Shown: one piece after another, positions 22,766 through 31,547 of the stretch
Layout of the letters: each line of letters begins with the position of its first letter
How positions within the stretch are numbered: the stretch's first letter is position 1
From: Ruegeria sp. YS9
GTDB lineage: Bacteria; Pseudomonadota; Alphaproteobacteria; Rhodobacterales; Rhodobacteraceae
Length of the DNA: 64,000 nt
Reading direction: 5' to 3'
Assembly: GCF_024628725.1 (NCBI RefSeq)
Contig: NZ_CP102409.1
Coordinates: 2,970,001-3,034,000 of the forward strand
Made by a program: the position numbers and the translations under genes
The notes under the pieces: generated by a model
Database searches by the model: none
The model's input: only the letters and a program-made list of their open reading frames with translations
What the model was told of the DNA's origin: nothing

Positions 22766-24199
22766 TTATTCAGCCGCAACGGCAGATTTTGCATTGAAGC
22801 GTTCGATGATCGCATCAGCGCAGTCACGACCGTCCCGGATCGCCCAGACCACCAGCGAGGCACCGCGCACGATGTCACCGATTGCATAGACTCCGTCCAT
22901 TTCGGTCTCGCCGGTTTGGAACGCCGCCTTGATCGTACCCCAGCGGGTGACCGGCAGGTCGGGTTGTCCAAACAGCGTGGGCAGGTCTTCAGGTTCGAAT
23001 CCAAGCGCCTTGATCACAAGATCGGCTTCTTCGACATAGTCCGCGCCCTCGATGACTTCGGGGGCCTGACGACCGGACGCGTCTGGCTGTCCCAGGCGCA
23101 TCTTCTGAACGATAACACCCTTGACCGTGTCTTCACCCGTGAACCCTTTGGGTGCGCTGAGCCATTCGAAGATCACACCTTCTTCTTCGGCGTTCTGGGT
23201 TTCGCGCTGTGATCCCGGCATGTTGGCCCGGTCCCGGCGATACAGACATTTGACAGAAGTCGCGCCCTGGCGGATCGAAGTGCGGACGCAATCCATCGCG
23301 GTGTCACCGCCGCCAATCACGACAACTTTCTTGCCGTCGGCGTTCAAGCGACCGTTGTCGAATTCTTCGACCTCGTCGCCAAAGCTCTTTCGGTTCGAGG
23401 CCGTCAGGAAGTCGATTGCCTTCTCGATCCCGGCCAGACCGCTGCCCGGCATTGCCAGGTCGCGCGACTTGTAGACACCGGTCGCAATGATAACGGCATC
23501 ATGCCTGGCCCTGATTTCCTGGAACTTGGCCGCGTCCACGTCGCAGTTCAGAACAAACTCGACCCCACCATCTGCCAGCAGGTCATTGCGGCGCTGAACA
23601 ACGTCTTTTTCCAGCTTGAAACCCGGAATGCCATACATCAGCAGACCACCGGCCCGGTCATAACGGTCGTATACCGTGACCTGGATACCAGCCTGGCGCA
23701 GCATATCCGCGGCGGCCAATCCACCGGGGCCTGCACCAATGATACCCACGCTTTCAGCGCGCTCGGCTGATGGAGCGACCGGCTGGACCCAGCCTTTTTC
23801 CCATGCGGTATCCGTTATGTATTTCTCGATCGAACCAATCGTGACCGTTCCATGGCCCGACTGTTCGATCACGCAGTTGCCCTCGCACAGGCGGTCCTGT
23901 GGACAGATGCGCCCGCAGATCTCGGGGAAGGTATTGGTGGCCTGGCTTACCTGATAGGCTTCTTCCAGACGTCCGGTCGCAGTCAGGCGCAACCAGTCGG
24001 GAATATTGTTGTGCAACGGGCAATGCGACTGGCAGTAAGGAACACCGCATTGGCTGCACCGACTCGCCTGTTCGGCTGCTTTTTCAGCGGCGAACTCGGA
24101 ATAGATCTCGTCAAAGTCGTCCTTGCGGTCATTGGCAGCACGCTTTTCCGGCATGACGCGGTCGATCTGCACAAATTTCAGCATCGGTTGCTTGGCCAC
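22766..24199 (-). CDS. gltD: Glutamate synthase (NADPH) small subunit
   Basis: Passes electrons from NADPH to GltB. The 477 residues show an N-terminal [4Fe-4S] region (CSQCGVPYCQSHCPLHNNIP and CGRICPQDRLCEGNC), an FAD-binding GXGXXG motif (VGIIGAGPGGLAAADML) and an NADPH-binding one (KVVVIGGGDTAMDCVRT). The C-terminus holds the second FAD contact (GVYAIGDIVRGASLVVWA). It leads the gltD-GFA-gltB transcript. About 230 bp of A/T-rich DNA separate it from the divergent uppP. Confidence 0.96.
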   Translation of the reverse strand: MAKQPMLKFVQIDRVMPEKRAANDRKDDFDEIYSEFAAEKAAEQASRCSQCGVPYCQSHCPLHNNIPDWLRLTATGRLEEAYQVSQATNTFPEICGRICPQDRLCEGNCVIEQSGHGTVTIGSIEKYITDTAWEKGWVQPVAPSAERAESVGIIGAGPGGLAAADMLRQAGIQVTVYDRYDRAGGLLMYGIPGFKLEKDVVQRRNDLLADGGVEFVLNCDVDAAKFQEIRARHDAVIIATGVYKSRDLAMPGSGLAGIEKAIDFLTASNRKSFGDEVEEFDNGRLNADGKKVVVIGGGDTAMDCVRTSIRQGATSVKCLYRRDRANMPGSQRETQNAEEEGVIFEWLSAPKGFTGEDTVKGVIVQKMRLGQPDASGRQAPEVIEGADYVEEADLVIKALGFEPEDLPTLFGQPDLPVTRWGTIKAAFQTGETEMDGVYAIGDIVRGASLVVWAIRDGRDCADAIIERFNAKSAVAAE

Positions 24200-24429
24200 G
24201 GGTCAGACTCCATGAATTGGCTAGGTTCCGTTTCTTTACGGGATGAGCTTTTGGATGAAAAGTCAATTGCACTGACCTAAATTGAAAAAATGCAGCGCGT
24301 CTTTAAGAAAAAGGGAAAATAATTGGAAATTTTAGATCCGCTTCGGACCTATATGCGCGCTTTCCTTTTTTCCATCGCCCTTATACCCATAACCCACAAA
24401 GAACACGTGGCAGCAGCACGGCAGGGCAG

Positions 24430-25233
24430 ATGAGTTTGTTTCACCTGATTCTCGTAGCAATCATTCAGGGAATCACTGAGTTTTTGCCCATATCTTCATC
24501 CGGTCACCTGATCCTGCTGCCCAACCTGTCGGGGTTGCAGGACCAGGGTCAAGCCATTGATGTCGCGGTGCATGTGGGAACCCTGGGCGCCGTGGTGCTG
24601 TATTTCTGGCCGGATGTAAAACAGGCCGTTGCCGGGTTGCCGCGCGCGCTGACCGGACGCGCGGATACACCGCAGGCCCGGCTTGCTCTGGGCCTGATCG
24701 TTGCAACTGTTCCTACCGTGATCGCGGGCCTCATTCTGCATGTCACCGGGTTGAGCCAGGCCATGCGCTCGATCACGGTCATCGGATGGACAATGCTGGG
24801 TTTCGGTCTGCTGCTGTATTGGGTGGATCAGAAGGCTCCTGAAACCAAAGGGGCCGAAAACTGGGGAATACGCGACGCGCTCATCATGGGTCTGTGGCAG
24901 GTTCTTGCCCTGATCCCTGGCACGTCCCGTTCCGGGATAACCATAACCGGCGCGCGGCAATTGGGATACACCCGTGAAGACGGCGCGCGGATTGCCATGC
25001 TGATGTCGATCCCGACGATTCTGGCGTCGGGCACTCTGCTGGCATTGGATGCCGTGCGCGAGGCCGATATGCAACTGGCCCGGGATGGGGCCATTGCGGC
25101 ACTGTTTGCCTTTCTTTCGGCCCTGCTGGCGCTCAGCCTGATGATGCGGCTTCTGCGCAGCGTCAGCTTCACACCCTACGTCATCTACCGTGTCATTCTA
25201 GGCGTGATACTTTTGATCATGGCCTACAGCTGA
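24430..25233 (+). CDS. uppP: Undecaprenyl-diphosphatase
   Basis: Recycles the lipid carrier by dephosphorylating undecaprenyl diphosphate at the inner membrane. The 267-residue BacA-type protein has about seven to eight helices and both signature regions: QGITEFLPISSSGHLIL near the N-terminus and LIPGTSRSGITITGARQLG in the middle. Overexpression of this family can give bacitracin tolerance. It is monocistronic: its stop codon abuts that of the convergent NDUFA9-like gene, and gltD diverges upstream. Confidence 0.95.
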   Translation: MSLFHLILVAIIQGITEFLPISSSGHLILLPNLSGLQDQGQAIDVAVHVGTLGAVVLYFWPDVKQAVAGLPRALTGRADTPQARLALGLIVATVPTVIAGLILHVTGLSQAMRSITVIGWTMLGFGLLLYWVDQKAPETKGAENWGIRDALIMGLWQVLALIPGTSRSGITITGARQLGYTREDGARIAMLMSIPTILASGTLLALDAVREADMQLARDGAIAALFAFLSALLALSLMMRLLRSVSFTPYVIYRVILGVILLIMAYS

Positions 25234-26217
25234 TCAGATGCGCAGGTTTTTGGCCGAGTTCTGAATGTCGTCATACTGACCCGAGGGGCGGAACTTCCAC
25301 AGGTATTCCGGCAGCACCGATTCCAGCGTGGTCGGTTCAATCCCAAGATCTGCAAATGACTTGGCACCCTCGGCGACAACATTGTCATGGCGCAGGTTCT
25401 TGAGCTGGTCGCGGGTCAAAATGTTGTTGGGGAACAGCTGGAAGCTGACAAACTTAACCATGTCCAGCACACCGGCCATGATCCGGGCAACAAAGAACGG
25501 CAGACCGATGATGACGCGGCGACGGTGAATCACTTCAAGCATTTGCTGCATCAGGGCGCGGAAGGTTTTCACCTCGGGGCCGCCAAGCTCGTAGATACCC
25601 GGCTCTGCCTGTCCCAGAACACCTTTGACGGCAGCCTGCGCCACATCGTCTACATAAACCGGCTGGAAATTTGTCTCGGCCCCGACCAAAGGCAGGAACG
25701 GCCCCAGGCGGGTCATTCCGGCGAAACGGTTGAAGAACTGGTCTTCGGTGCCAAAAATCACCGAAGGACGCAGGATCACGGCATTTGGCATATGCTTCAA
25801 AACGCCCGCTTCGCCATGTGCTTTGGTCCGGGAATACGCGCTGGCTGAATTCGCATCTGCACCGATGGCCGAGATATGTACCATCCGTTTGATGCCCTGC
25901 TCGGCCGCCAAACGCGCGATGCGTTCAGCTCCTTCGGCCTGTACGGTATCAAAACCGTTCTTGCCAAGCTCGTTCAGCACACCCACGCAGTTCACAACCG
26001 CATCGGCGCTCTGCATCGCCAGCGCCACCGAGGCATCATCCCGGATATTGCACAGCACCGGTTCGACCTGACCCACGGCACCATAGGGTTTGACGAACAT
26101 GGCCTCGTTCGGGCGACGTACGGCTACCCGGACACGCCAACCCTCTCTCGCCATGCGCCGCGCGATGTAGCGACCGACAAATCCCGATCCGCCAAAAATC
26201 GTCACCAGTTTCGACAT
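25234..26217 (-). CDS. Complex I NDUFA9-subunit-like NAD(P)-binding protein
   Basis: A 327-residue atypical SDR. The dinucleotide-binding loop is [16 protein letters not shown], and [34 protein letters not shown] and [20 protein letters not shown] match the alphaproteobacterial relatives of the mitochondrial accessory subunit NDUFA9. The family also resembles enzymes that alter lipids or quinones. No nuo genes are near. Its stop codon directly abuts that of uppP. The ATG at 26217 has GGAGCC just upstream. Confidence 0.87.
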   Translation of the reverse strand: MSKLVTIFGGSGFVGRYIARRMAREGWRVRVAVRRPNEAMFVKPYGAVGQVEPVLCNIRDDASVALAMQSADAVVNCVGVLNELGKNGFDTVQAEGAERIARLAAEQGIKRMVHISAIGADANSASAYSRTKAHGEAGVLKHMPNAVILRPSVIFGTEDQFFNRFAGMTRLGPFLPLVGAETNFQPVYVDDVAQAAVKGVLGQAEPGIYELGGPEVKTFRALMQQMLEVIHRRRVIIGLPFFVARIMAGVLDMVKFVSFQLFPNNILTRDQLKNLRHDNVVAEGAKSFADLGIEPTTLESVLPEYLWKFRPSGQYDDIQNSAKNLRI

Positions 26218-26373
26218 GAGAGGGCTCCTGCTGAGAAATTGCGCCCTAGAACTAGCGCCCGCAGGCTAGGCAAACAAGGCGCTAATTCGCCGCGACAGTG
26301 TTGAAAATCATGGGCTGAAAACACCGGCCGGGAACCGAAATAAAAAAACTTCAAAAAATCTCACCGAATCTGG

Positions 26374-26402
26374 TTGACGCCCCCCACGACTAGGCTTAAA
26401 CG
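26374..26402 (+). promoter_or_regulatory. Probable promoter of tRNA-Leu
   Basis: TTGACG is followed after 17 bp by TAAACG (or TTAAAC with 16 bp spacing), placing transcription start about 10 bp before the mature tRNA 5' end. The -35 element is good; the -10 is weak. Confidence 0.5.
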
Positions 26403-26418
26403 CCCCTCCACGACACCT

Positions 26419-26505
26419 GCCCAGGTGGCGGAATTGGTAGACGCGCTAGCTTCAGGTGCTAGTGTCCGTATGGACGTGGAGGTTCGAGTCCTCTCCTGGG
26501 CACCA
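26419..26505 (+). tRNA. tRNA-Leu (anticodon CAG)
   Basis: An 87-nt class II tRNA. The acceptor stem GCCCAGG pairs with CCTGGGC, the anticodon stem CTAGC/GCTAG encloses TTCAGGT (anticodon CAG, reading CUG), a long variable arm (GTCC/GGAC) is present, and the T arm is GAGG-TTCGAGT-CCTC. The 3' CCA is genomically encoded. A decayed integrase gene starts 164 bp downstream, so this tRNA is the likely insertion site of the island that follows. Confidence 0.97.
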
Positions 26506-26668
26506 TTCATCCGAACATAGATGGCCTTGAACGCTCTGTTTCATTGAGTGTTTTACCGAATCTCAATTACCGCCCTGAAGGTGGTGGAACGCTCCACACC
26601 CGCGGAAAACACGACACTAGAGGGTTTGATTGGGGCTTCACCCCAAAAAGCACGAGCTTGATGCCCCA

Positions 26669-26915
26669 ATGGCACTTTCCGATCTTTGGATTCGAAAGGC
26701 ATGGCCAAGTCCAAAACCATTCAAATTGGCGGATGCTGTCGGCTTGTTCGCATTGGCAAGGCCAAGTGGCTCGGGACTATGGCACCGGAACTATCGTCAT
26801 CTTGAACTTTGCCGAACGCATGGCAACGTCCTGCCGCACCAGCAGCCGGTTTTTCGTTCACGAAGCCTGGGTAAATGCCTGCAACGCGAGGCAAGGCCGA
26901 AGATTGTTTTTCTAG
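26669..26915 (+). pseudogene. Truncated tyrosine integrase (N-terminal arm-binding domain remnant)
   Basis: Starting at ATG 26669 the frame reads MALSDLWIRKAWPSPKPFKL, then ADAVGLFALARPSGSGLW and HRNYRH. This matches the DUF4102 arm-type DNA-binding domain found at the start of P4-like integrases (consensus idea: LTD..IR..KP..KPYKL.DG.GL.L.V.PSGSK.WR..YR). After about 44 residues the similarity fades, and SLGKCLQREARPK may be a deleted remnant of the next segment. The frame stays open to 27034 but no catalytic domain exists. Its position and orientation just downstream of tRNA-Leu are classical for an integrated element. Confidence 0.75.
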
Positions 26916-27003
26916 ACAAGCGCTTTTGCGCACGCGTTGAACGCTGCAACCCGGGATCTGACTGCTTTGTCCGGATTAACAACCTGCATGAATTGCTTGG
27001 TGT

Positions 27004-27906
27004 TCAAATCCGTTTGAGCGTGATGACCGACTGAGCAAACCTGGATTTGTCATCTATGACGTCAACGACTTTGAAGTCCGGGGCCCAGTTCTCTTCAATA
27101 TAGGAAACTGGCACGATCGTATCGCCGTAAGTCTTGTTGCCATCTGTGCCTTCCATGAAGACCAGTTCGCCGCTGTCATAACGCGCGGCAAACTCGGGCA
27201 CCCTATCTGCGGACTCTGCAAGCAGCTTGTGCCAAGCGTTCGAACCTCTTCGTTTTCCAAGTTGGAAGTGACGAAGCAAACCAATTCTGCTTCCAAATAT
27301 TTTCGGACCCAATATCTCGCGTCCGCGATTTTCAATGTATCTCAGGAACCGCCTCGGCTGGACCGTGATCACCAGCACAGCGCCGGGTTTGGTAACGCGC
27401 GCGAGCTCGGTACGCCAATGCAAATGAACATCCTCTGGCAGATGCGTGAAAACTGAATACGCCATTGCAGACGAAATCTTGCCATCGGGCAGGGAAAACG
27501 CGCCCAATGGGGAAATATGCATGAACTCGCCTGGCAGATCTCTTTTCCGGCACTCATCAATGATGTCGGCATTTACATCAGCGGCGAATATTGATCGGTT
27601 GGGATAATCTTTGGAAAACAGACGAATATACCGTCCCCAACCACATCCGAAATCCAAAAAGCAATCGTCCTTGCTGGGGTTTTCGCCGTGCGTTGAAAAC
27701 ATCTGCTTTGCGTGCACGTAAAAACCATGCGCTTCTCTGATTGCACTGGAAAGCGCGCTTCCGACATATTCGACTTGAATATCATTTGGAGGAAACTCGG
27801 GCAGAGCGCCTGCAAGCTCGCCGCCTTTGTTTTCGGCTTTATCCAGCCATAGCTGAAGCCATTCGGCATCGGTCAGTTCGTTGAAGCTCTTATACAGGTC
27901 TTTCAT
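27004..27906 (-). CDS. Class I SAM-dependent methyltransferase in the island
   Basis: A 300-residue protein. SAM motif I is FLDFGCGWGRYIRLF (about residues 110-124), followed by IFAADVNADIIDECRKR (acidic ribose contact) and MAYSVFTHLPEDVHLHWRTE, then VTKPGAVLVITVQPRRFL. This layout is that of Methyltransf_11/12 enzymes acting on small molecules, lipids or sugars. I take the ATG at 27906 (MKDLYKSFNEL); the frame is open 255 bp further 5', but that stretch lacks domain similarity and there is no clear ribosome-binding site at either. The N-terminal 100 residues are helical and unassigned. It is codirectional with the viperin-like gene but 562 bp from it. Confidence 0.75.
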   Translation of the reverse strand: MKDLYKSFNELTDAEWLQLWLDKAENKGGELAGALPEFPPNDIQVEYVGSALSSAIREAHGFYVHAKQMFSTHGENPSKDDCFLDFGCGWGRYIRLFSKDYPNRSIFAADVNADIIDECRKRDLPGEFMHISPLGAFSLPDGKISSAMAYSVFTHLPEDVHLHWRTELARVTKPGAVLVITVQPRRFLRYIENRGREILGPKIFGSRIGLLRHFQLGKRRGSNAWHKLLAESADRVPEFAARYDSGELVFMEGTDGNKTYGDTIVPVSYIEENWAPDFKVVDVIDDKSRFAQSVITLKRI

Positions 27907-28468
27907 GTCCGCTGCCCAGTAACTGGAATAATGCTCTTTGGATACGATACGAAATGCGCGATTACAATTGATTGAATTTCTGGCCTTCAGTCGACGGCCC
28001 AGGTCTTGCCAACGCACCTGGCGCGAGCGGGTGCTCTTTGAGTGCCCGAGCCGAAAGATCAACCGATTTGGAGGCGGCACGACGGTGCGGGACGTCGATG
28101 GATAGAGTTCTGTGTCGGCCAAAGGTGGCGCCACAGCACTTCCGTCATGGGCTCGAAGCATTCATCTGACGGTTCAGGCGGGTCGATCCGGTTCGAAGGG
28201 CGGTAAAACCGGACAAACCCGCCTTTGCTGTGGTGTCAGTGCCAACCCATCATATACGCGCAGATTCAGCAGCTTGGTCGCTGCTGACGGGCTGACAAGA
28301 TAGCCAACGCATCACATCTGCCGTTATCTGCCGGGATAGCTTCTCAAGCAGAACGCGCATATTGCCTCTCATGAACCCGGCCGCGTTTGCAGGCCCAGCC
28401 GGCCTCCGGAAGCTTCCCGATCACTTTGCTTACGTCTTTATCGCCGCAATACTTCTGCGTCGAAAAGC
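27907..28468. other. 562-bp stretch without a supported gene
   Basis: Between the methyltransferase start and the viperin-like stop. No frame on either strand shows domain similarity or a ribosome-binding site that I trust. The stretch contains a large stem-loop (28176-28224), a 7-bp hairpin (CAGCAGC/GCTGCTG near 28268-28287) and a short direct repeat of CGGCAG near 28320-28335. It could hold an untranslated leader, a structured RNA, or decayed mobile DNA. Confidence 0.5.
28176..28224. repeat. Two-tier stem-loop in the island noncoding region
   Basis: AGGCGGGT (28176-28183) pairs with ACCCGCCT (28217-28224). Within it, CCGGTT (28188-28193) pairs with AACCGG (28207-28212) around a 13-nt loop. 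The tail TTTGCTG is not a clear terminator. It lies 244 bp beyond the viperin-like stop. Confidence 0.6.
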
Positions 28469-29377
28469 TCATCGGTAACGGTCGGCGAAACCGAGCGCCG
28501 AGAATCCGACAGACTCCAAGGCAGCACCCGGACCAGCATCCAGTATGGGTCTGCTGTATCGGTACCCTTCCTTCAGGGTATCATTGTGGTTCTGGTAAAA
28601 ACGGCCCTTCGGATCGATCATCAGGTACGACCCCAGCATGTCTGCGTTGTCTTCAACGCGGATGATGTCCTTCAACGAGCGGTGCCTGTGCACAAAGGCC
28701 CGGAACTGCTTATCCGTCACCATGCCGGCCGTGGTTGTCATCGGAAGCGCCCGGAGGATCTTCCACTTGTGGGGTGCCAATCGCGCAATGACTCGAGCCA
28801 AGTCCGCCTCATGGTTCTGAGAATTCACGACCGTATTGATCTTCAGCTTCAGGTCAGGGTTGTCTGAGCGCGCCATTGCGACGCTGTCCCTCAAAGCCTC
28901 CAGATCCAACTGCCGAGCGCGACGGTCTTCGCGGCCGATCGCCTTGTTCGTGCGCATGTCAGCCGCGTCCAGGCTTACTCCCAGCCAATCGAGATGCGGC
29001 GCCAGGGCAGACATGGTTTCCGCATCAAGCCTGCTGCCGTTGGTAATGATCGAAACATCAAACCCGATTTGGGCGGCCATCTCAACGGCACGGATCAGGT
29101 CAGCGCGGCACAACAATGGCTCACCGCCAGCAAAATTGAGACGGACACGCCGCCAAGTCAAAGTGCCATTCAAAGGGTTTTTCAAATTCGCAGGATCGAA
29201 AAAAGCCCAGAGCGACCGCAGCAATTTGGCTGTGTTGTCCGGCTGGCGGATCACGTCGCGCGCTGAAGACGGTCGTTCCCACTTGGCATAGCAATACACG
29301 CATCGGTAGTTACAAGCTTCGTTGACGTGCCAATTGATGACCAGTTGGTCGATGCTGTTTTTCAGGGAAGTTTCCAT
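28469..29377 (-). CDS. Prokaryotic viperin (pVip): radical SAM 3'-deoxy-3',4'-didehydro-nucleotide synthase
   Basis: A 302-residue radical SAM enzyme. The [4Fe-4S] motif C22-x3-C26-x2-C29 lies in INWHVNEACNYRCVYCYAKW, GGEP is at 84-87 and TNGS at 112-115. Beyond the generic fold, the C-terminal half matches animal viperin: KINTVVN-x2-N (179-188; human KINSVIN), HKWKILR (203-209; human VRWKVFQ), SYLMIDPKGRFYQN (250-263; human SYLILDEYMRFLN) and PILDAG (277-282; human SILDVG). Known pVips make chain-terminating ddhCTP/GTP/UTP that block phage RNA polymerase. The ATG at 29377 has GGAGAA 7 nt upstream; 22 residues of further open frame are disregarded. It lacks the amphipathic N-terminal helix of vertebrate viperin. 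Confidence 0.88.
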   Translation of the reverse strand: METSLKNSIDQLVINWHVNEACNYRCVYCYAKWERPSSARDVIRQPDNTAKLLRSLWAFFDPANLKNPLNGTLTWRRVRLNFAGGEPLLCRADLIRAVEMAAQIGFDVSIITNGSRLDAETMSALAPHLDWLGVSLDAADMRTNKAIGREDRRARQLDLEALRDSVAMARSDNPDLKLKINTVVNSQNHEADLARVIARLAPHKWKILRALPMTTTAGMVTDKQFRAFVHRHRSLKDIIRVEDNADMLGSYLMIDPKGRFYQNHNDTLKEGYRYSRPILDAGPGAALESVGFSALGFADRYR

Positions 29378-29481
29378 GTTTGGTTCTCCATGTTCATTAC
29401 ATGATTCGAACCTGCCACCGGCGCGATTCAAAATATCTGACACAAAACGTGCAAACCAATTTCCCGGCGTTGCCCCCCTTC

Positions 29482-29510
29482 ATTATAATATTTATTGTCA
29501 AGCGGTTACA
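29482..29510 (-). promoter_or_regulatory. A/T-rich divergent promoter region with inverted-repeat operator candidate
   Basis: On the minus strand TATAAT occurs at 29487-29482, about 105 bp upstream of the viperin-like start. Just upstream of it lies TGTAACCGCTTGACA (29510-29496), whose halves TGTAAC and TGTCAA form an imperfect inverted repeat with a 3-bp centre. The TTGACA in it is only 8 bp from TATAAT, so it is not the matching -35. The site is also directly upstream of the divergent gene's ATG at 29517, so a bound protein could control both. Confidence 0.4.
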
Positions 29511-29516
29511 CTGATT

Positions 29517-31547
29517 ATGAGGGTTCTCTTGGCACTTGTACCTCCTCCGGAAGCCATCTTTGTCGAACTGTCCCGGTCTTTCTTTGGCTCGGTAATGGGC
29601 AAGCGAGAAAAAACGCGCCTTCTTCGGCGAGAGCTTTCGATGAAGCAGATCGAAAAAGAGCACCGTAGAAGTTGTAGAGAGCTCTGCGTTGCTCTTGAGT
29701 TTGATGAGAGCGCAGTCCGGGATGCCGAACAAAATATCTGGGAAGTGGTAATGTCCTTTTGGCAGATCGAGCAGGAGCTTTGGACATTCGACGCGCCGAT
29801 CCAACATATTGTCTGGGAGCTTTTGATTCACCTGTACGTGCCAGGCGCTGCCCGACGGGCCGCATTCTGGATGATCGACGACCGTTCGGATGACGGTTTG
29901 CCGGACGGGCGGTTTTGGTTTTTGCCGGAACCGGATCCCGCGGACCCATCAAGGCTTCAGCTTCCGGTTCAACAGGTTTTGAATTGGGCTTTCGATCTGA
30001 TCGGTCTGTCAGTTGAGGGTTACGCCGTTCGATTGGCGGAAGATCAGATCGAAAATGGAATCTGCAACCCGGACAAAGACCCCAAAGCAAAAATCGCACG
30101 GGCGCTTTACCGCTGGCAACAAGGCATAGCTCTTCCTGACCAGGACAGTATCAAACGCACATTTCCGGACAGGTTGGCCGAGTCCGGGGATACAGGACCA
30201 AACCCGAAATCCCGGCTACCGTTTTCCGGATGTTGGGAATACGACAAGGGCGAAGATCTGGAATACAACTACCAATCGGCCCGGGATTTCATTCAGGCCC
30301 GAAATCTTTCCATCCCACGGCTGCGTTTTGACCTGGACATTTCAGAAGACGCCCTGAGCCGCGCCCTCGATGGGCATCCGCCCGAGGACGAGAAAGCAAG
30401 ATTTACCTTTCTTGTAAGTCGGCGCTTTGCGCGGCCCAGCATGAAGACCATTCGCCAAATGTTGTTGTTCGCGCGCGCGATGCAGGACGGTTACTTGCGC
30501 CTTCTCAAACTGCTTTGCCCGGATGTTCAGCCCACATGCGCCGATCCCCGTGAAAACCGCGTTCTGGAACTGACTCACATCTTCAAGCTGGTCTACAACC
30601 TGACACTGGAAGCCTATCGCAGCACGGCCGGGCACGAAACAGGGGCTCAGGACCAGCATTTCGAGGCCAAACTGAAGGCTTGCGTTCCTTGGATGGTGAG
30701 TGCGTTTGCGACGATCTTACCCTCGAATTTTCGGTATCCGGATGCAGCACGCACGGGCATCTGTGAACGCCTGAGCCGACGCTTCTCCGAGATACAAGAC
30801 GGTGATCGACTACAGGCTTACCTCCCCGGCTCCGGGGATCGCGACGAGTTCAGGAAAATTGTCGAACGCGAATACCGGTCATTTAAAAACGTCGTGGCCG
30901 AATTTCAGGATCACCAGCGGCATTGTGAAAGACTGGAGCATCAGGCTGCCGTGGAAGAAATCGAAAAGGAAACGCGCCTTTGGTTTCTGAACAATCTTGC
31001 GCAGGATACCAACGTTCCTGGCGTGATCCGAGCCGCCTCGACGAACCGACTCGCGACAATCGCAAAGGGGACTGCGCTGGAAGGCGTCTGGTTCCGCGAC
31101 GCGCTTGAAGCGGCTCGTCAGAAGGGCGACAGGACACGCGTCGACAAGCTGCTGGGTGAGGCGAAAGAGCTTGACCCTTCGGACCGCTGGCGTCCGGTTT
31201 GGCTTCACCAAAAAGCACGGCATCACATCAATCTCAATGAATGGAACCAGGCAAAAACATGCTTGAAGGAAGCAATCGAGCTGACGCGGATACAAAGCTT
31301 CGGCCCGACCCGCGGCCGTCTTTCACTTGACCTACTTGGGCTGGAGTTGACGAAGTCAGCATATAACCAGCGAAATCACGGCGGACTGGTCAGAGATGTG
31401 ATCATGTTCGGAGTCGTGGACGTCCCGCCAACGGACAAGTGGGTGGTTGTAACGGCGGAAACCCATTTCTGGGAAGAGGTGTATCAACCCTACGCAGGGA
31501 CGACGAGGCGAAAGAGGACGAGCAAACAGCGCAGCCAGAGGCGCTGA
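29517..31547 (+). CDS. Large protein of unknown function divergent from the viperin-like gene, TPR-like C-terminus
   Basis: 676 residues from the ATG at 29517, which avoids overlap with the viperin leader; ATGs at 29595 and 29640 are also possible, and none has a good ribosome-binding site. I recognise no catalytic motif and no Walker A. Seen: a basic, mostly helical N-terminus (KREKTRLLRRELSMKQIEKE); a possible helix-turn-helix (ARALYRWQQGIALPDQDSIK), like the recognition half of XRE domains; a second similar patch (LDISEDALSRALDG); and TPR-like helical pairs near the C-terminus (LLGEAKELDPSDRW, INLNEWNQAKTCLKEAIEL). It ends in a basic tail (TTRRKRTSKQRSQRR). It may regulate, or act with, the neighbouring enzyme, but this is only context. 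Confidence 0.7.
   Translation: MRVLLALVPPPEAIFVELSRSFFGSVMGKREKTRLLRRELSMKQIEKEHRRSCRELCVALEFDESAVRDAEQNIWEVVMSFWQIEQELWTFDAPIQHIVWELLIHLYVPGAARRAAFWMIDDRSDDGLPDGRFWFLPEPDPADPSRLQLPVQQVLNWAFDLIGLSVEGYAVRLAEDQIENGICNPDKDPKAKIARALYRWQQGIALPDQDSIKRTFPDRLAESGDTGPNPKSRLPFSGCWEYDKGEDLEYNYQSARDFIQARNLSIPRLRFDLDISEDALSRALDGHPPEDEKARFTFLVSRRFARPSMKTIRQMLLFARAMQDGYLRLLKLLCPDVQPTCADPRENRVLELTHIFKLVYNLTLEAYRSTAGHETGAQDQHFEAKLKACVPWMVSAFATILPSNFRYPDAARTGICERLSRRFSEIQDGDRLQAYLPGSGDRDEFRKIVEREYRSFKNVVAEFQDHQRHCERLEHQAAVEEIEKETRLWFLNNLAQDTNVPGVIRAASTNRLATIAKGTALEGVWFRDALEAARQKGDRTRVDKLLGEAKELDPSDRWRPVWLHQKARHHINLNEWNQAKTCLKEAIELTRIQSFGPTRGRLSLDLLGLELTKSAYNQRNHGGLVRDVIMFGVVDVPPTDKWVVVTAETHFWEEVYQPYAGTTRRKRTSKQRSQRR

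Noticed and set aside
29493..29501. TTGACA as the -35 box of the viperin-like promoter
   Set aside because: It is only 8 bp from TATAAT, and no -10 lies at 16-18 bp; it is more likely half of an operator.
29322..29516. N-terminal extension of the 676-residue protein to an upstream ATG
   Set aside because: It would run antisense through the start of the viperin-like gene and its promoter region, and the added residues look noncoding.
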